Of a DNA stretch of 13,481 nucleotides, positions 1-5,937 are shown in pieces. A model generated the notes under the pieces. It was not told where the DNA came from. It saw nothing but the letters and a program-made list of their open reading frames with translations, and searched no databases. Each line of letters begins with the position of its first letter. Position 1 is the stretch's first letter. Made by a program: the position numbers and the translations under genes. Where the stretch lies: positions 1-13,481 of the forward strand of contig JAZQUU010000007.1 in the NCBI GenBank assembly GCA_045631485.1, in the 5' to 3' direction. The stretch is from SIG452 sp045631485 (lineage in GTDB: Bacteria; Bacillota; Clostridia; UMGS1840).

Positions 1-3
1 CAT

Positions 4-117
<114 letters not shown>

Positions 118-122
118 TTTAT

Positions 123-198
123 GCCTTAATAGCTCAGTCGGTAGAGCATGCGGCTGTTAACCGCAGGGTCGTTGGTTCGAGTCCATCTTAAGGCGCCA
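123..198 (+). tRNA. trnN: tRNA-Asn(GTT)
   Basis: A full cloverleaf with acceptor arms GCCTTAA (123-129) and TTAAGGC (188-194), discriminator G195 and an encoded CCA (196-198). The anticodon stem 149-153/161-165 presents GTT at 156-158. The T arm has the normal TTCGAGT loop, but its second pair is T172 opposite T186, a mismatch where A would be expected. The gene lies six bases after 5S and is probably co-transcribed with it. Whether the mismatch weakens the tRNA cannot be told from sequence. Confidence 0.96.
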
Positions 199-233
199 TC
201 CTGATACGGAGAAATCCGTATCAGGAACAATCT

Positions 234-308
234 GGCCCGTTGGTCAAGCGGTTAAGACACCGCCCTTTCACGGCGGTAACGAGAGTTCGATTCTCTCACG
301 GGTCACCA
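234..308 (+). tRNA. trnE: tRNA-Glu(TTC)
   Basis: Cloverleaf with acceptor arms GGCCCGT (234-240) and ACGGGTC (298-304), discriminator A305 and encoded CCA (306-308). The anticodon stem 260-264/272-276 holds TTC at 267-269. The T arm GAGAG/CTCTC is fully paired. It is the last gene of the rRNA operon, and the terminator hairpin starts at its final base. Confidence 0.97.
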
Positions 309-342
309 AAAAAGCATCATTCGAAAGAATGGTGCTTTTTTT
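308..342 (+). terminator. rRNA/tRNA operon terminator
   Basis: Rho-independent terminator. The stem 314-322 pairs with 327-335 through a GAAA tetraloop (323-326), including one T-G pair, and is extended by an A-run (308-313) facing a T-run (336-342). It directly follows tRNA-Glu. Confidence 0.92.
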
Positions 343-532
343 CGATATAAATCTCTTGTGAGATTTTCGATATGACATAAATGCCTCGATATGTGTTGCG
401 CACTCGATATGTTGCCTTGCGGCAACGAGATTTGTATCATATCGAGTTTTTTGTAGGGCAATTCGTGAATTGCCCGAAAACATATCGAATTTACGAAGTA
501 AATATATCGAGCAATCAAAGATTGCATCTCGA
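342..532. repeat. Head-to-head heptamer/hairpin array (4 x TCGATAT, 4 x ATATCGA)
   Basis: A non-coding array. TCGATAT occurs at 342-348, 367-373, 386-392 and 404-410. Its reverse complement ATATCGA occurs at 439-445, 482-488 and 504-510, plus a degenerate ATCTCGA at 526-532. The gaps are palindromes of unrelated sequence: AAATCTC/GAGATTT (349-366), imperfect 374-385, GTGT/GCAC (393-403), GTTGCC/GGCAAC (411-426), an imperfect centre 427-438, GGGCAATTC/GAATTGCCC (456-475) inside an outer GTTTT/AAAAC pair, ATTTAC/GTAAAT (489-503) and GCAATC/GATTGC (511-525). The ends TTTTTCGA and TCGAAAAA are also inverted. The whole looks like two polar arrays joined head to head. No protein gene is credible here. 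Function is unknown; a MITE-like element or a structured RNA are both possible. Confidence 0.85.
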
Positions 533-566
533 AAAATCCCTCTTCCCTAAAATCATAGGGATTTTT
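532..566. repeat. Hairpin with two alternative stems
   Basis: AAAAATCCCT (532-541) pairs with AGGGATTTTT (557-566) over a 15-base loop. The loop carries a second TCCCTA (544-549) that can pair instead with TAGGGA (556-561). The two stems exclude each other. It abuts the heptamer array and shares the AAAAA of its right end, so it may be part of the same element or a degraded bidirectional terminator. Confidence 0.6.
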
Positions 567-606
567 GGAAAGTAACTGGGAAAAGTGAATCAGAAATTAG
601 TTTGTT

Positions 607-633
607 GGTTTTGCTCAGGCAAAACCTTTTTTT
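607..633 (+). terminator. Strong intrinsic terminator with no gene upstream
   Basis: A perfect 8-bp stem, GGTTTTGC (607-614) with GCAAAACC (619-626), has a TCAG loop and is followed by seven T. No plus-strand gene lies between the rRNA operon terminator and this hairpin. It may be a second rrn terminator separated from the first by the array, or it may end a transcript of the array itself. Confidence 0.85.
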
Positions 634-681
634 ATTTACTGAATTGAAATAAGGGGGTGATTCATCCTTTTATAAATTTCA

Positions 682-710
682 TTGACAATATATTTTTGAT
701 ATGGTATAGT
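682..710 (+). promoter_or_regulatory. Sigma-A promoter for the 795-1661 unit
   Basis: The -35 TTGACA (682-687) and -10 TATAGT (705-710) are separated by 17 bases. The -35 matches consensus, and the sequence around it is AT-rich. It would start transcription about 30 bases before the leader ORF. Confidence 0.8.
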
Positions 711-744
711 TTAATTGAATAAAAATTACAAGTAGGGGATAGAA

Positions 745-795
745 ATGCGTAAAAACAGGAACGTCCTTTTTTACACAATAGGGGAGGTTAATTAA
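745..795 (+). CDS. Possible 16-codon leader ORF
   Basis: ATG at 745 follows a Shine-Dalgarno AGGGGA (734-739) by five bases. It opens a 16-residue ORF (MRKNRNVLFYTIGEVN) ending in TAA at 793-795. The stop shares one base with the next gene's ATG (TAATG), the arrangement seen in translational coupling. Inside it, AGGA/TCCT (757-767) with flanking A-run and T-run (751-772) forms a weak terminator-like hairpin. There is no run of one regulatory amino acid, so classic amino-acid attenuation is unlikely. It could be a coupling leader or chance. Confidence 0.4.
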   Translation: MRKNRNVLFYTIGEVN

Positions 796-1661
796 TGAAA
801 AAGTCGAAAATTATTGCTATTCTATTTTCTTTTTTTGCTCTATGTTGTTTGATTATTGTTGTGGTGAAAAGTTTATCTGTGGAGGGGACACTATTTTTTC
901 GCGGTAATTACGAAAGCGTTAGCAAAATTTTTGAAAAAGATAAAGAGCAACTATTTGTTGTCAGCAAGTATTTCGAATACAGTGATTATGAAACAATATA
1001 TATTCCATCTTCTATGAAAAGCGGTACAATGTCTATTGAAGGCGTTCATAAATCTATTCAAGAACCTGAAATTGTTTATGCTATTGAAGAATTAAAAAAC
1101 AAGGGGTATAGCGTGATTGGGAAAAATGGGAATACCATATTTTTTCAAAGATCGTCTAATTTAGATAGTGGTTTAGGTATAGCTTATTCAATTAATAGAA
1201 AGGAGCTTCAACTGGAATTCCTAACAAAATGCGAACCTTTATTAGAGGATGGTTGGTATTATTATGAAGAAGATTATAACCTATGGAAAGATACTAACAC
1301 TACGAACGGAATCCCAAATTATTTATTAGGTGAATGGAATCTTCAATATGCAAAAACTCGGGGTGCAGGAGAAATTGGAAAGGAGTATCCATTAGAGGAT
1401 TTGTATGGCAAAGATATTGCATATGGGTGCACACTGACATTCCATTCAGATGGCACATTCAGCAGGTATGTCGAAAACACTACAGGAGAAGATGAAAATG
1501 ACGAGGGAACCTATATTTTGCGATACGATGATAAAATATTATTACGGTATAAAAATGGTAAAACGAATACAGTGAAATACCTATCTCAAAGCCAAGAAAT
1601 AGTATATTACACATGGGATTCTAATCAACAACCGATTAACGAATATTATTCCAAACAGTGA
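795..1661 (+). CDS. Membrane-anchored hypothetical protein with C-terminal lipocalin-like domain
   Basis: A 288-residue protein of unknown function. Residues 2-5 are charged (KKSK) and about 6-27 are a hydrophobic segment with no lipobox or obvious cleavage site, so it is probably a signal anchor with the rest outside the cell. The middle (about 35-165) is a mixed alpha/beta region. The end (about 175-285) starts LLGEWNL and contains CTLTFHSDGTFSRY and a GTYIL strand, the pattern of small lipocalin-like beta-barrels in Firmicute lipoproteins; this is a guess from pattern. GGGGAGG at 781-787, seven bases before ATG, fixes the start. The gene is visibly more AT-rich than those after it, with many ATA, TTA, AAT and AGA codons, which may mark transfer. 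It is probably a single-gene unit apart from the leader ORF, and no clear terminator follows. Confidence 0.8.
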   Translation: MKKSKIIAILFSFFALCCLIIVVVKSLSVEGTLFFRGNYESVSKIFEKDKEQLFVVSKYFEYSDYETIYIPSSMKSGTMSIEGVHKSIQEPEIVYAIEELKNKGYSVIGKNGNTIFFQRSSNLDSGLGIAYSINRKELQLEFLTKCEPLLEDGWYYYEEDYNLWKDTNTTNGIPNYLLGEWNLQYAKTRGAGEIGKEYPLEDLYGKDIAYGCTLTFHSDGTFSRYVENTTGEDENDEGTYILRYDDKILLRYKNGKTNTVKYLSQSQEIVYYTWDSNQQPINEYYSKQ

Positions 1662-1749
1662 CGATTCGCAAGTGTAAATGGGGATGTGGCTGATTTTGTA
1701 AGTTTTACATTGTATAGAAAATAAATTCACACAAAAATAAAACAATTAT

Positions 1750-1777
1750 TTGCATTTTCCTTATATTATGGTATAAT
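1750..1777 (+). promoter_or_regulatory. Sigma-A promoter for the alpha-galactosidase gene
   Basis: TTGCAT (1750-1755), 16 bases, then TATAAT (1772-1777). A small dyad CATTC (1807-1811) and GAATG (1817-1821) lies downstream, between the promoter and the ribosome binding site. It could be an operator but is short. Confidence 0.7.
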
Positions 1778-1838
1778 TTATACTGATAATAAAAAAAGTA
1801 CCGATACATTCACAGCGAATGCGAAAGGAAGAGTTTTT

Positions 1839-3998
1839 ATGCTGAAGGTAGCTGACTTTAAAGATATTCATCATTTCACCGACGGTGAAGAAAAGGTGTT
1901 TTCCTATCGTTTTGGAAACACGGTTTATGAAGAGGTGGCAGATGGTGGCATCTATCGTTCTGCCGGATGGAATACCGCAGGATTTACCTTAAATGTGCTG
2001 GATGGGTTAAATACCAGATTGAATCCCAACTGTTATTTTTCACCGCAGGCATTTGACATTGAAGTGGACGGAAGAACCCTGACGCATCACTGGGAATTTG
2101 AAAAATTTGAATCCAATACGGAAGTGTTAGAAAACGGGACAGAAGTGCTGCACGGGATTGTTTCCTTAAAAAATACTTTATTGGATGTTGGTGCTTGTGT
2201 ACATACCATTTTGGATGGCACTTCGGTGATGAGCCGATATATCACCCTTACCAATCATACCGATAAAGCAATCAACATCAGCAGAGTTTCTCCTATGAGG
2301 GGGGCTGTGGACTATGTTGGTGCAATCCACGAAGTATTGCAATCCAAAGACCTTTCCGATTTATATTCCGTGGGATATTTTGAAAGCAGTAACTGGGGAG
2401 AAGAAGGATTGTTTGGCTGGCATAAGCTTCCCGTGGCACGATACGGCTTTTGCGGAAAATTTCAGAATGAACGCTTCCGTCATCCTGCTTTTATGCTAAA
2501 AAACAATGCCTACGGAACCTTATATTTTTGTCAGCTTGCCTGGACAGGCGGTTATGAAATTACCTTTGATTTAAAACACAATGCCGGGGTGGCATATCTG
2601 GAATTTAACATTGAAATTGATTCTGAGCATCCTATTGACGTTTTAAATCCGGGAGAAACCTATGTGAGCCCGGAGGTTCATATCACTGCAATCAGCGGTT
2701 CTTTTGATGATGCAGTCAATATGATGCACGTACATACCAGAAGAAGTGTGTTTACCTTGCCGGAGCAGGAAATGGCTGCATCCGGGTTGGTTAACAGCGG
2801 CGTTGGGCCTGAAAGAGCGATGACCTTTGAAGCAGCAAAGCATTTTATCGACACAGCAGCGATGGTTGGGGCAGAAAGCTTTGTGTTGGACGCAGGTTGG
2901 TATCTTCCGGAAGGCGAGGAAATTACCGGTTGGAGTGACGGTACCGGAAACTGGTATGCCGACGAAGCAAAATATGGCAAAGATTTTGGTGAAATCCGGG
3001 ATTATGCACATTCCAAGGGTTTACTTTTCGGATTATGGATGGAACCGGAATCCTTTGGTTCCAAAGCAGAAATTTTAAAGGAACATCCCGAGTGGAGAGG
3101 GGTTACTTTTGACGGTAAGCCTAGCCGTATTGTGAATATGGCAAACCCCGAAGCAGTGCAGTGGGTGGAATCTGAAATTTCAAGAATCATTGAAGAATAT
3201 CACCTGGAGCTTTTCAGACTGGATTTCAACGTGGAAACCCGTGAATGGTATATTCAGGACGAAAAGAGTGGTGTGGTGCGAAGCGGTGTGCATGAGTATT
3301 ATAAAAATACCTGTGACATGTATCGCAGATTACGCAAAAAATATCCTGATGTTATTTTTGAAAACTGTGCTTCCGGCGGTAGCAGAACCACTCTTGATTT
3401 TGTGCGTAACTTTACACATACCTGGGTAACTGACTGGCAGAGAGAACCCAGAAGTATTGCCATTACCAACGGTATGACCATGGTGCTTCCGCCCGAAAAG
3501 GTGGATGGCCTTACCGGCGGCATGAACAGTCATATTATCGGTTCCCTTGATTTTCAGGCAAGAAGAACAATTTTTGGAAAACCGTCTGTGAACACTTTCA
3601 ACTGTATGGGAAGCCAATATAACCCCAATCAGATTGCCTTTATCAAGCATACCTTCGACCTTTATAAAGAGGTGGTACGCCCCTATGCAAAGGATGGCTT
3701 GATTTTCCATCACACACCCGAATGCGGCGGATTGCATCCCAAGGGAGTGACCGTTCTGGAACGTTCTGCTAAAAATGCAGAATGTGGTATCATTGGTGTG
3801 TTTGGTCTTTATGATGTAAAGGATGAGTTTGTGACGGTGTATCCCAGAGGTTTAGATCTTGGTGCAAACTATGAAATCACTATGGATAATTCCGGTGCCA
3901 AGACAATCGTATCTGCATTTGAGTTGGTAAATTGCGGTATTAAAGTAAACCTGGATACCGCTTTGGGCAGTGAACTGATTATCTATAAAAAAGTATAA
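1839..3998 (+). CDS. GH36 alpha-galactosidase (intracellular)
   Basis: A 719-residue retaining alpha-galactosidase expected to remove terminal alpha-galactose from raffinose-family or galactomannan oligosaccharides. About 1-280 is the N-terminal beta-supersandwich. About 290-610 is the TIM barrel, with GLWMEPESF, the FRLDFN motif carrying the predicted nucleophile Asp462, the ENCASGG motif (508-514) and predicted acid/base Asp532 in VTDW. The rest is the C-terminal beta domain. Length is normal for bacterial GH36. There is no signal peptide, so it probably works in the cytosol. The acid/base environment reads TDW rather than the usual SD, so this may be a divergent subgroup with altered substrate. 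AGGAAGAG lies just before the ATG. The gene has its own promoter and ends in a terminator shared with the convergent SGNH hydrolase. Family is secure; exact substrate is not. Confidence 0.9.
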   Translation: MLKVADFKDIHHFTDGEEKVFSYRFGNTVYEEVADGGIYRSAGWNTAGFTLNVLDGLNTRLNPNCYFSPQAFDIEVDGRTLTHHWEFEKFESNTEVLENGTEVLHGIVSLKNTLLDVGACVHTILDGTSVMSRYITLTNHTDKAINISRVSPMRGAVDYVGAIHEVLQSKDLSDLYSVGYFESSNWGEEGLFGWHKLPVARYGFCGKFQNERFRHPAFMLKNNAYGTLYFCQLAWTGGYEITFDLKHNAGVAYLEFNIEIDSEHPIDVLNPGETYVSPEVHITAISGSFDDAVNMMHVHTRRSVFTLPEQEMAASGLVNSGVGPERAMTFEAAKHFIDTAAMVGAESFVLDAGWYLPEGEEITGWSDGTGNWYADEAKYGKDFGEIRDYAHSKGLLFGLWMEPESFGSKAEILKEHPEWRGVTFDGKPSRIVNMANPEAVQWVESEISRIIEEYHLELFRLDFNVETREWYIQDEKSGVVRSGVHEYYKNTCDMYRRLRKKYPDVIFENCASGGSRTTLDFVRNFTHTWVTDWQREPRSIAITNGMTMVLPPEKVDGLTGGMNSHIIGSLDFQARRTIFGKPSVNTFNCMGSQYNPNQIAFIKHTFDLYKEVVRPYAKDGLIFHHTPECGGLHPKGVTVLERSAKNAECGIIGVFGLYDVKDEFVTVYPRGLDLGANYEITMDNSGAKTIVSAFELVNCGIKVNLDTALGSELIIYKKV

Positions 3999-3999
3999 C

Positions 4000-4029
4000 A
4001 AAAAACCTCCGAATCATCGGAGGTTTTTT
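4000..4029. terminator. Bidirectional terminator between convergent genes
   Basis: AAAAAACCTCCGA (4000-4012) and TCGGAGGTTTTTT (4017-4029) form a perfect 13-bp stem around ATCA. It has a T-run on either strand, so it can end both the alpha-galactosidase transcript and the SGNH hydrolase transcript. Confidence 0.93.
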
Positions 4030-4036
4030 CATAGAA

Positions 4037-4690
4037 TTACAGATTTTTTAAAAATGTTTTTAAAGTGTTATAGATGATTTCGTGTCCGGCATCGTTGGGA
4101 TGCAGACCGTCCGGCACATAATTTTCTTTGTGGCTTGTCAGGTTGGGGTTGATGTCACAATCGTGATATAAATCCAACACAGAGAGCTTATGATAGTCTG
4201 CTACTTCCTTAATGATATTCACATAAGTTTCCAAACAACCTGCGGTGCGAACGTGGAACCCGTTATAGACCATATGTTCGTTATCACGGTGCAGGGGAGT
4301 CATAACCACAACAGTAGCGTTGGGATATTTTTCACGGATTGTGATGCATAAATCGTGGTATGCGCCGTAGAAGGTATCCACGGTGCGGTCATCCATAGAG
4401 CCTAAGGCTGCATCACCGTGACCATAGTCATTGGTGCCGCCAAAAATTACTACGACATCGGCATCTGCTTCCATTTTGGGAACACGGGTGGCAAAATAGT
4501 CATCGTCAATTCTCGGGTCAACTCTTAAAGTGGCCTGGGGCGCAATTCTGGTGCCGCTGACACCATAGCCGTAAACCTTGCAGCCATCTTGTTCCAAGCG
4601 TCTCCAGTAAATGTTTTTGGGGTCTGCCACACCGATTCCTTCGGTGATGCTATCGCCTAAAAACACAATTTTTTGATTGGTAAGTTCCAT
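4037..4690 (-). CDS. SGNH/GDSL-family hydrolase
   Basis: A 217-residue single-domain SGNH hydrolase, probably a carbohydrate esterase or deacetylase. Block I is FLGDSITEG with nucleophile Ser14. Gly46 (GVSGTR) and Asn87 (FGGTNDYGHGD) are the expected oxyanion-hole residues of blocks II and III. Block V DGLHPNDAGH supplies Asp194 and His197. There is no signal peptide, so it is cytoplasmic. GGGAGG on the minus strand precedes the ATG by nine bases. It is the only minus-strand gene, set between two glycosidases, which suggests removal of acetyl or similar ester groups from the oligosaccharides they cut; the substrate is inferred only from context. Its promoter is a perfect consensus with a surrounding inverted repeat. 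Lipase-like or thioesterase-like activity cannot be excluded. Confidence 0.88.
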   Translation of the reverse strand: MELTNQKIVFLGDSITEGIGVADPKNIYWRRLEQDGCKVYGYGVSGTRIAPQATLRVDPRIDDDYFATRVPKMEADADVVVIFGGTNDYGHGDAALGSMDDRTVDTFYGAYHDLCITIREKYPNATVVVMTPLHRDNEHMVYNGFHVRTAGCLETYVNIIKEVADYHKLSVLDLYHDCDINPNLTSHKENYVPDGLHPNDAGHEIIYNTLKTFLKNL

Positions 4691-4731
4691 ATTGAGCTTC
4701 CTCCCGAATACATTTTGAATTTCTCATTGAC

Positions 4732-4760
4732 ATTATAAAACAAGCGTGAGAAAATGTCAA
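4732..4760 (-). promoter_or_regulatory. Consensus sigma-A promoter of the SGNH hydrolase, framed by an inverted repeat
   Basis: On the minus strand TTGACA (4760-4755), a 17-base spacer and TATAAT (4737-4732) match the consensus at all twelve positions. TTGACATT (4727-4734) and AATGTCAA (4753-4760) form an 8-bp inverted repeat with 18 bases between, so one arm covers the -35 and the other the -10 edge. Such a promoter would be strong unless repressed, and the repeat is a candidate operator. Confidence 0.85.
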
Positions 4761-4797
4761 GAAAATATGGGGAGTTTAGGTTTTCTCAAAATATTAC

Positions 4798-4826
4798 TTG
4801 CAAATTATCGGAATTTATGCTACACT
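4798..4826 (+). promoter_or_regulatory. Promoter of the GH172-kinase operon
   Basis: TTGCAA (4798-4803), 17 bases, TACACT (4821-4826), with TGC just before the -10 giving an extended -10 element. It is divergent from the SGNH promoter and begins about 40 bases upstream of that promoter's -35. Confidence 0.65.
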
Positions 4827-4887
4827 GTAACCAGAGTTTTGACAGCAATGTTTTTCTGATAGAAATTTGATATTAGGAGATGTAAAA

Positions 4888-5928
4888 ATGTCCAGAATTC
4901 CTTCAAATCGTGTTAGTTTTACATTTACTGCGGAAAACCCAACCGGTACCCGTAACGGCGGTACCCGCGGGAAGGATTGCGAAAAATTAAATCCCTGTTT
5001 TCAACTGCAACCCGGGGAAACCATGACAATTGTGGATGCCGACGGTCCCGGTATGATTACTCATATCTGGTTAGGCGGACTGCTGGGTCACGAGTCCATT
5101 ATCCGTATGTATTGGGACGATGCCGAATTTCCTTCGGTGGAAGTGCCTGCTTCTGCCTTTTTCGGATATCCCTATGACGAGGCTTATGTGAGAGTGGACA
5201 GAGATCATAAAATTATTACGTTGAATTCTTCCAAGGTGCTTCTGGCACCCACTCGCGGTTACAACTGTTATTGGGAAATGCCTTTCCGCAAACACTGCAA
5301 AATCACCATCGAAAACCGTGGTACCAAGGATGTTAATTTATTCTACGAAGTGTCCGGTTATTACGGCGAAATCCCGGAAGACTCCGGATATTTTCACGCT
5401 GTGTACCGTCATGAACATCCCGTGCAGAAAGGCCGTGCTTACACCGTTTTGGACAACGTGGAGGGCAAGGGTTACTTTGCGGGTATGTTTTTTGCAGTTG
5501 GTGTGAACGGCACCAGCTGGTGTTGGTGTGAAGGGGAACCGAAGATGTATATTGACGGAGAAACGTATCCTTCCATCAACTATACAGGCACCGAGGACTA
5601 TTTTTGCGGTTCCTACGCATTTGGTAATGACACCGTTCCCGAGTGGTATCAGACCTATAGCGGTTTATATGCAGGATTGTACGCCATTTTGGGAGATAAC
5701 CGTGAAAAATACAACGTGCAGCAGCGTTTTTTACTGTACCGTTGGCACGATAAAGACCCGGTTTATTTTGACAAATCCTTCCGTATGACCATTGATGACG
5801 GCATTTATGAACCGCCGGTTCATTCCCCCAGATACGACGATTTTACCTCGGTGGCGTTTTATTATCTCACCGAGCCGAAATCCTTGCCTTTTGAATTGCC
5901 ATCTCATTTGGAATTATTTATGAGATAA
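4888..5928 (+). CDS. GH172-family (DUF2961) glycoside hydrolase
   Basis: A 346-residue DUF2961 protein, now glycoside hydrolase family 172. Known members act on alpha-D-fructofuranosides (including difructose dianhydride I) and on D-arabinofuranosides. The N-terminal part has the family stretch GPGMITHIWLGG and MYWDDAEFPSVEVP; the C-terminal part has TGTEDYFCGSYAF. Glu215 (CEGEP) and Glu236 (TEDYF) are 21 residues apart, the same spacing I recall for the catalytic pair of the characterised Bifidobacterium enzyme, so both are likely catalytic. I start at ATG 4888, seven bases after AGGAGA, rather than at the in-frame TTG at 4867 upstream of that ribosome binding site. There is no signal peptide. 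The kinase gene follows nine bases after the stop, so a furanose sugar or its derivative probably passes from one to the other. Substrate is not fixed by sequence. Confidence 0.88.
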   Translation: MSRIPSNRVSFTFTAENPTGTRNGGTRGKDCEKLNPCFQLQPGETMTIVDADGPGMITHIWLGGLLGHESIIRMYWDDAEFPSVEVPASAFFGYPYDEAYVRVDRDHKIITLNSSKVLLAPTRGYNCYWEMPFRKHCKITIENRGTKDVNLFYEVSGYYGEIPEDSGYFHAVYRHEHPVQKGRAYTVLDNVEGKGYFAGMFFAVGVNGTSWCWCEGEPKMYIDGETYPSINYTGTEDYFCGSYAFGNDTVPEWYQTYSGLYAGLYAILGDNREKYNVQQRFLLYRWHDKDPVYFDKSFRMTIDDGIYEPPVHSPRYDDFTSVAFYYLTEPKSLPFELPSHLELFMR

Positions 5929-5937
5929 GAGGAAGCT

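Noticed and set aside
234..308. tRNA-Glu as an integration (att) site
   Set aside because: No integrase gene and no duplicated tRNA 3' end are visible in the window.
268..527. Minus-strand ORFs overlapping tRNA-Glu and the array
   Set aside because: They run through a tRNA gene and a terminator, and have no promoter or ribosome binding site.
342..532. CRISPR array
   Set aside because: The repeat unit is only 7 bases, it inverts halfway, the gaps are palindromes of unequal length, and no cas genes are present.
381..575. Plus-strand ORF of 64 codons over the heptamer array
   Set aside because: It only translates the palindromes and TCGATAT units, has no ribosome binding site, and its composition follows the repeat.
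1670..1712. TGTAAA/TTTACA hairpin after the 795 gene as a terminator
   Set aside because: The stem is six weak pairs with a long loop and no T-run.
2643..3737. Several minus-strand and alternative-frame ORFs inside the alpha-galactosidase gene
   Set aside because: They are shadows of a long conserved gene, with no ribosome binding sites or family motifs.
4867..4887. TTG start for the GH172 gene
   Set aside because: It lies upstream of the AGGAGA ribosome binding site, which is well placed for ATG 4888.
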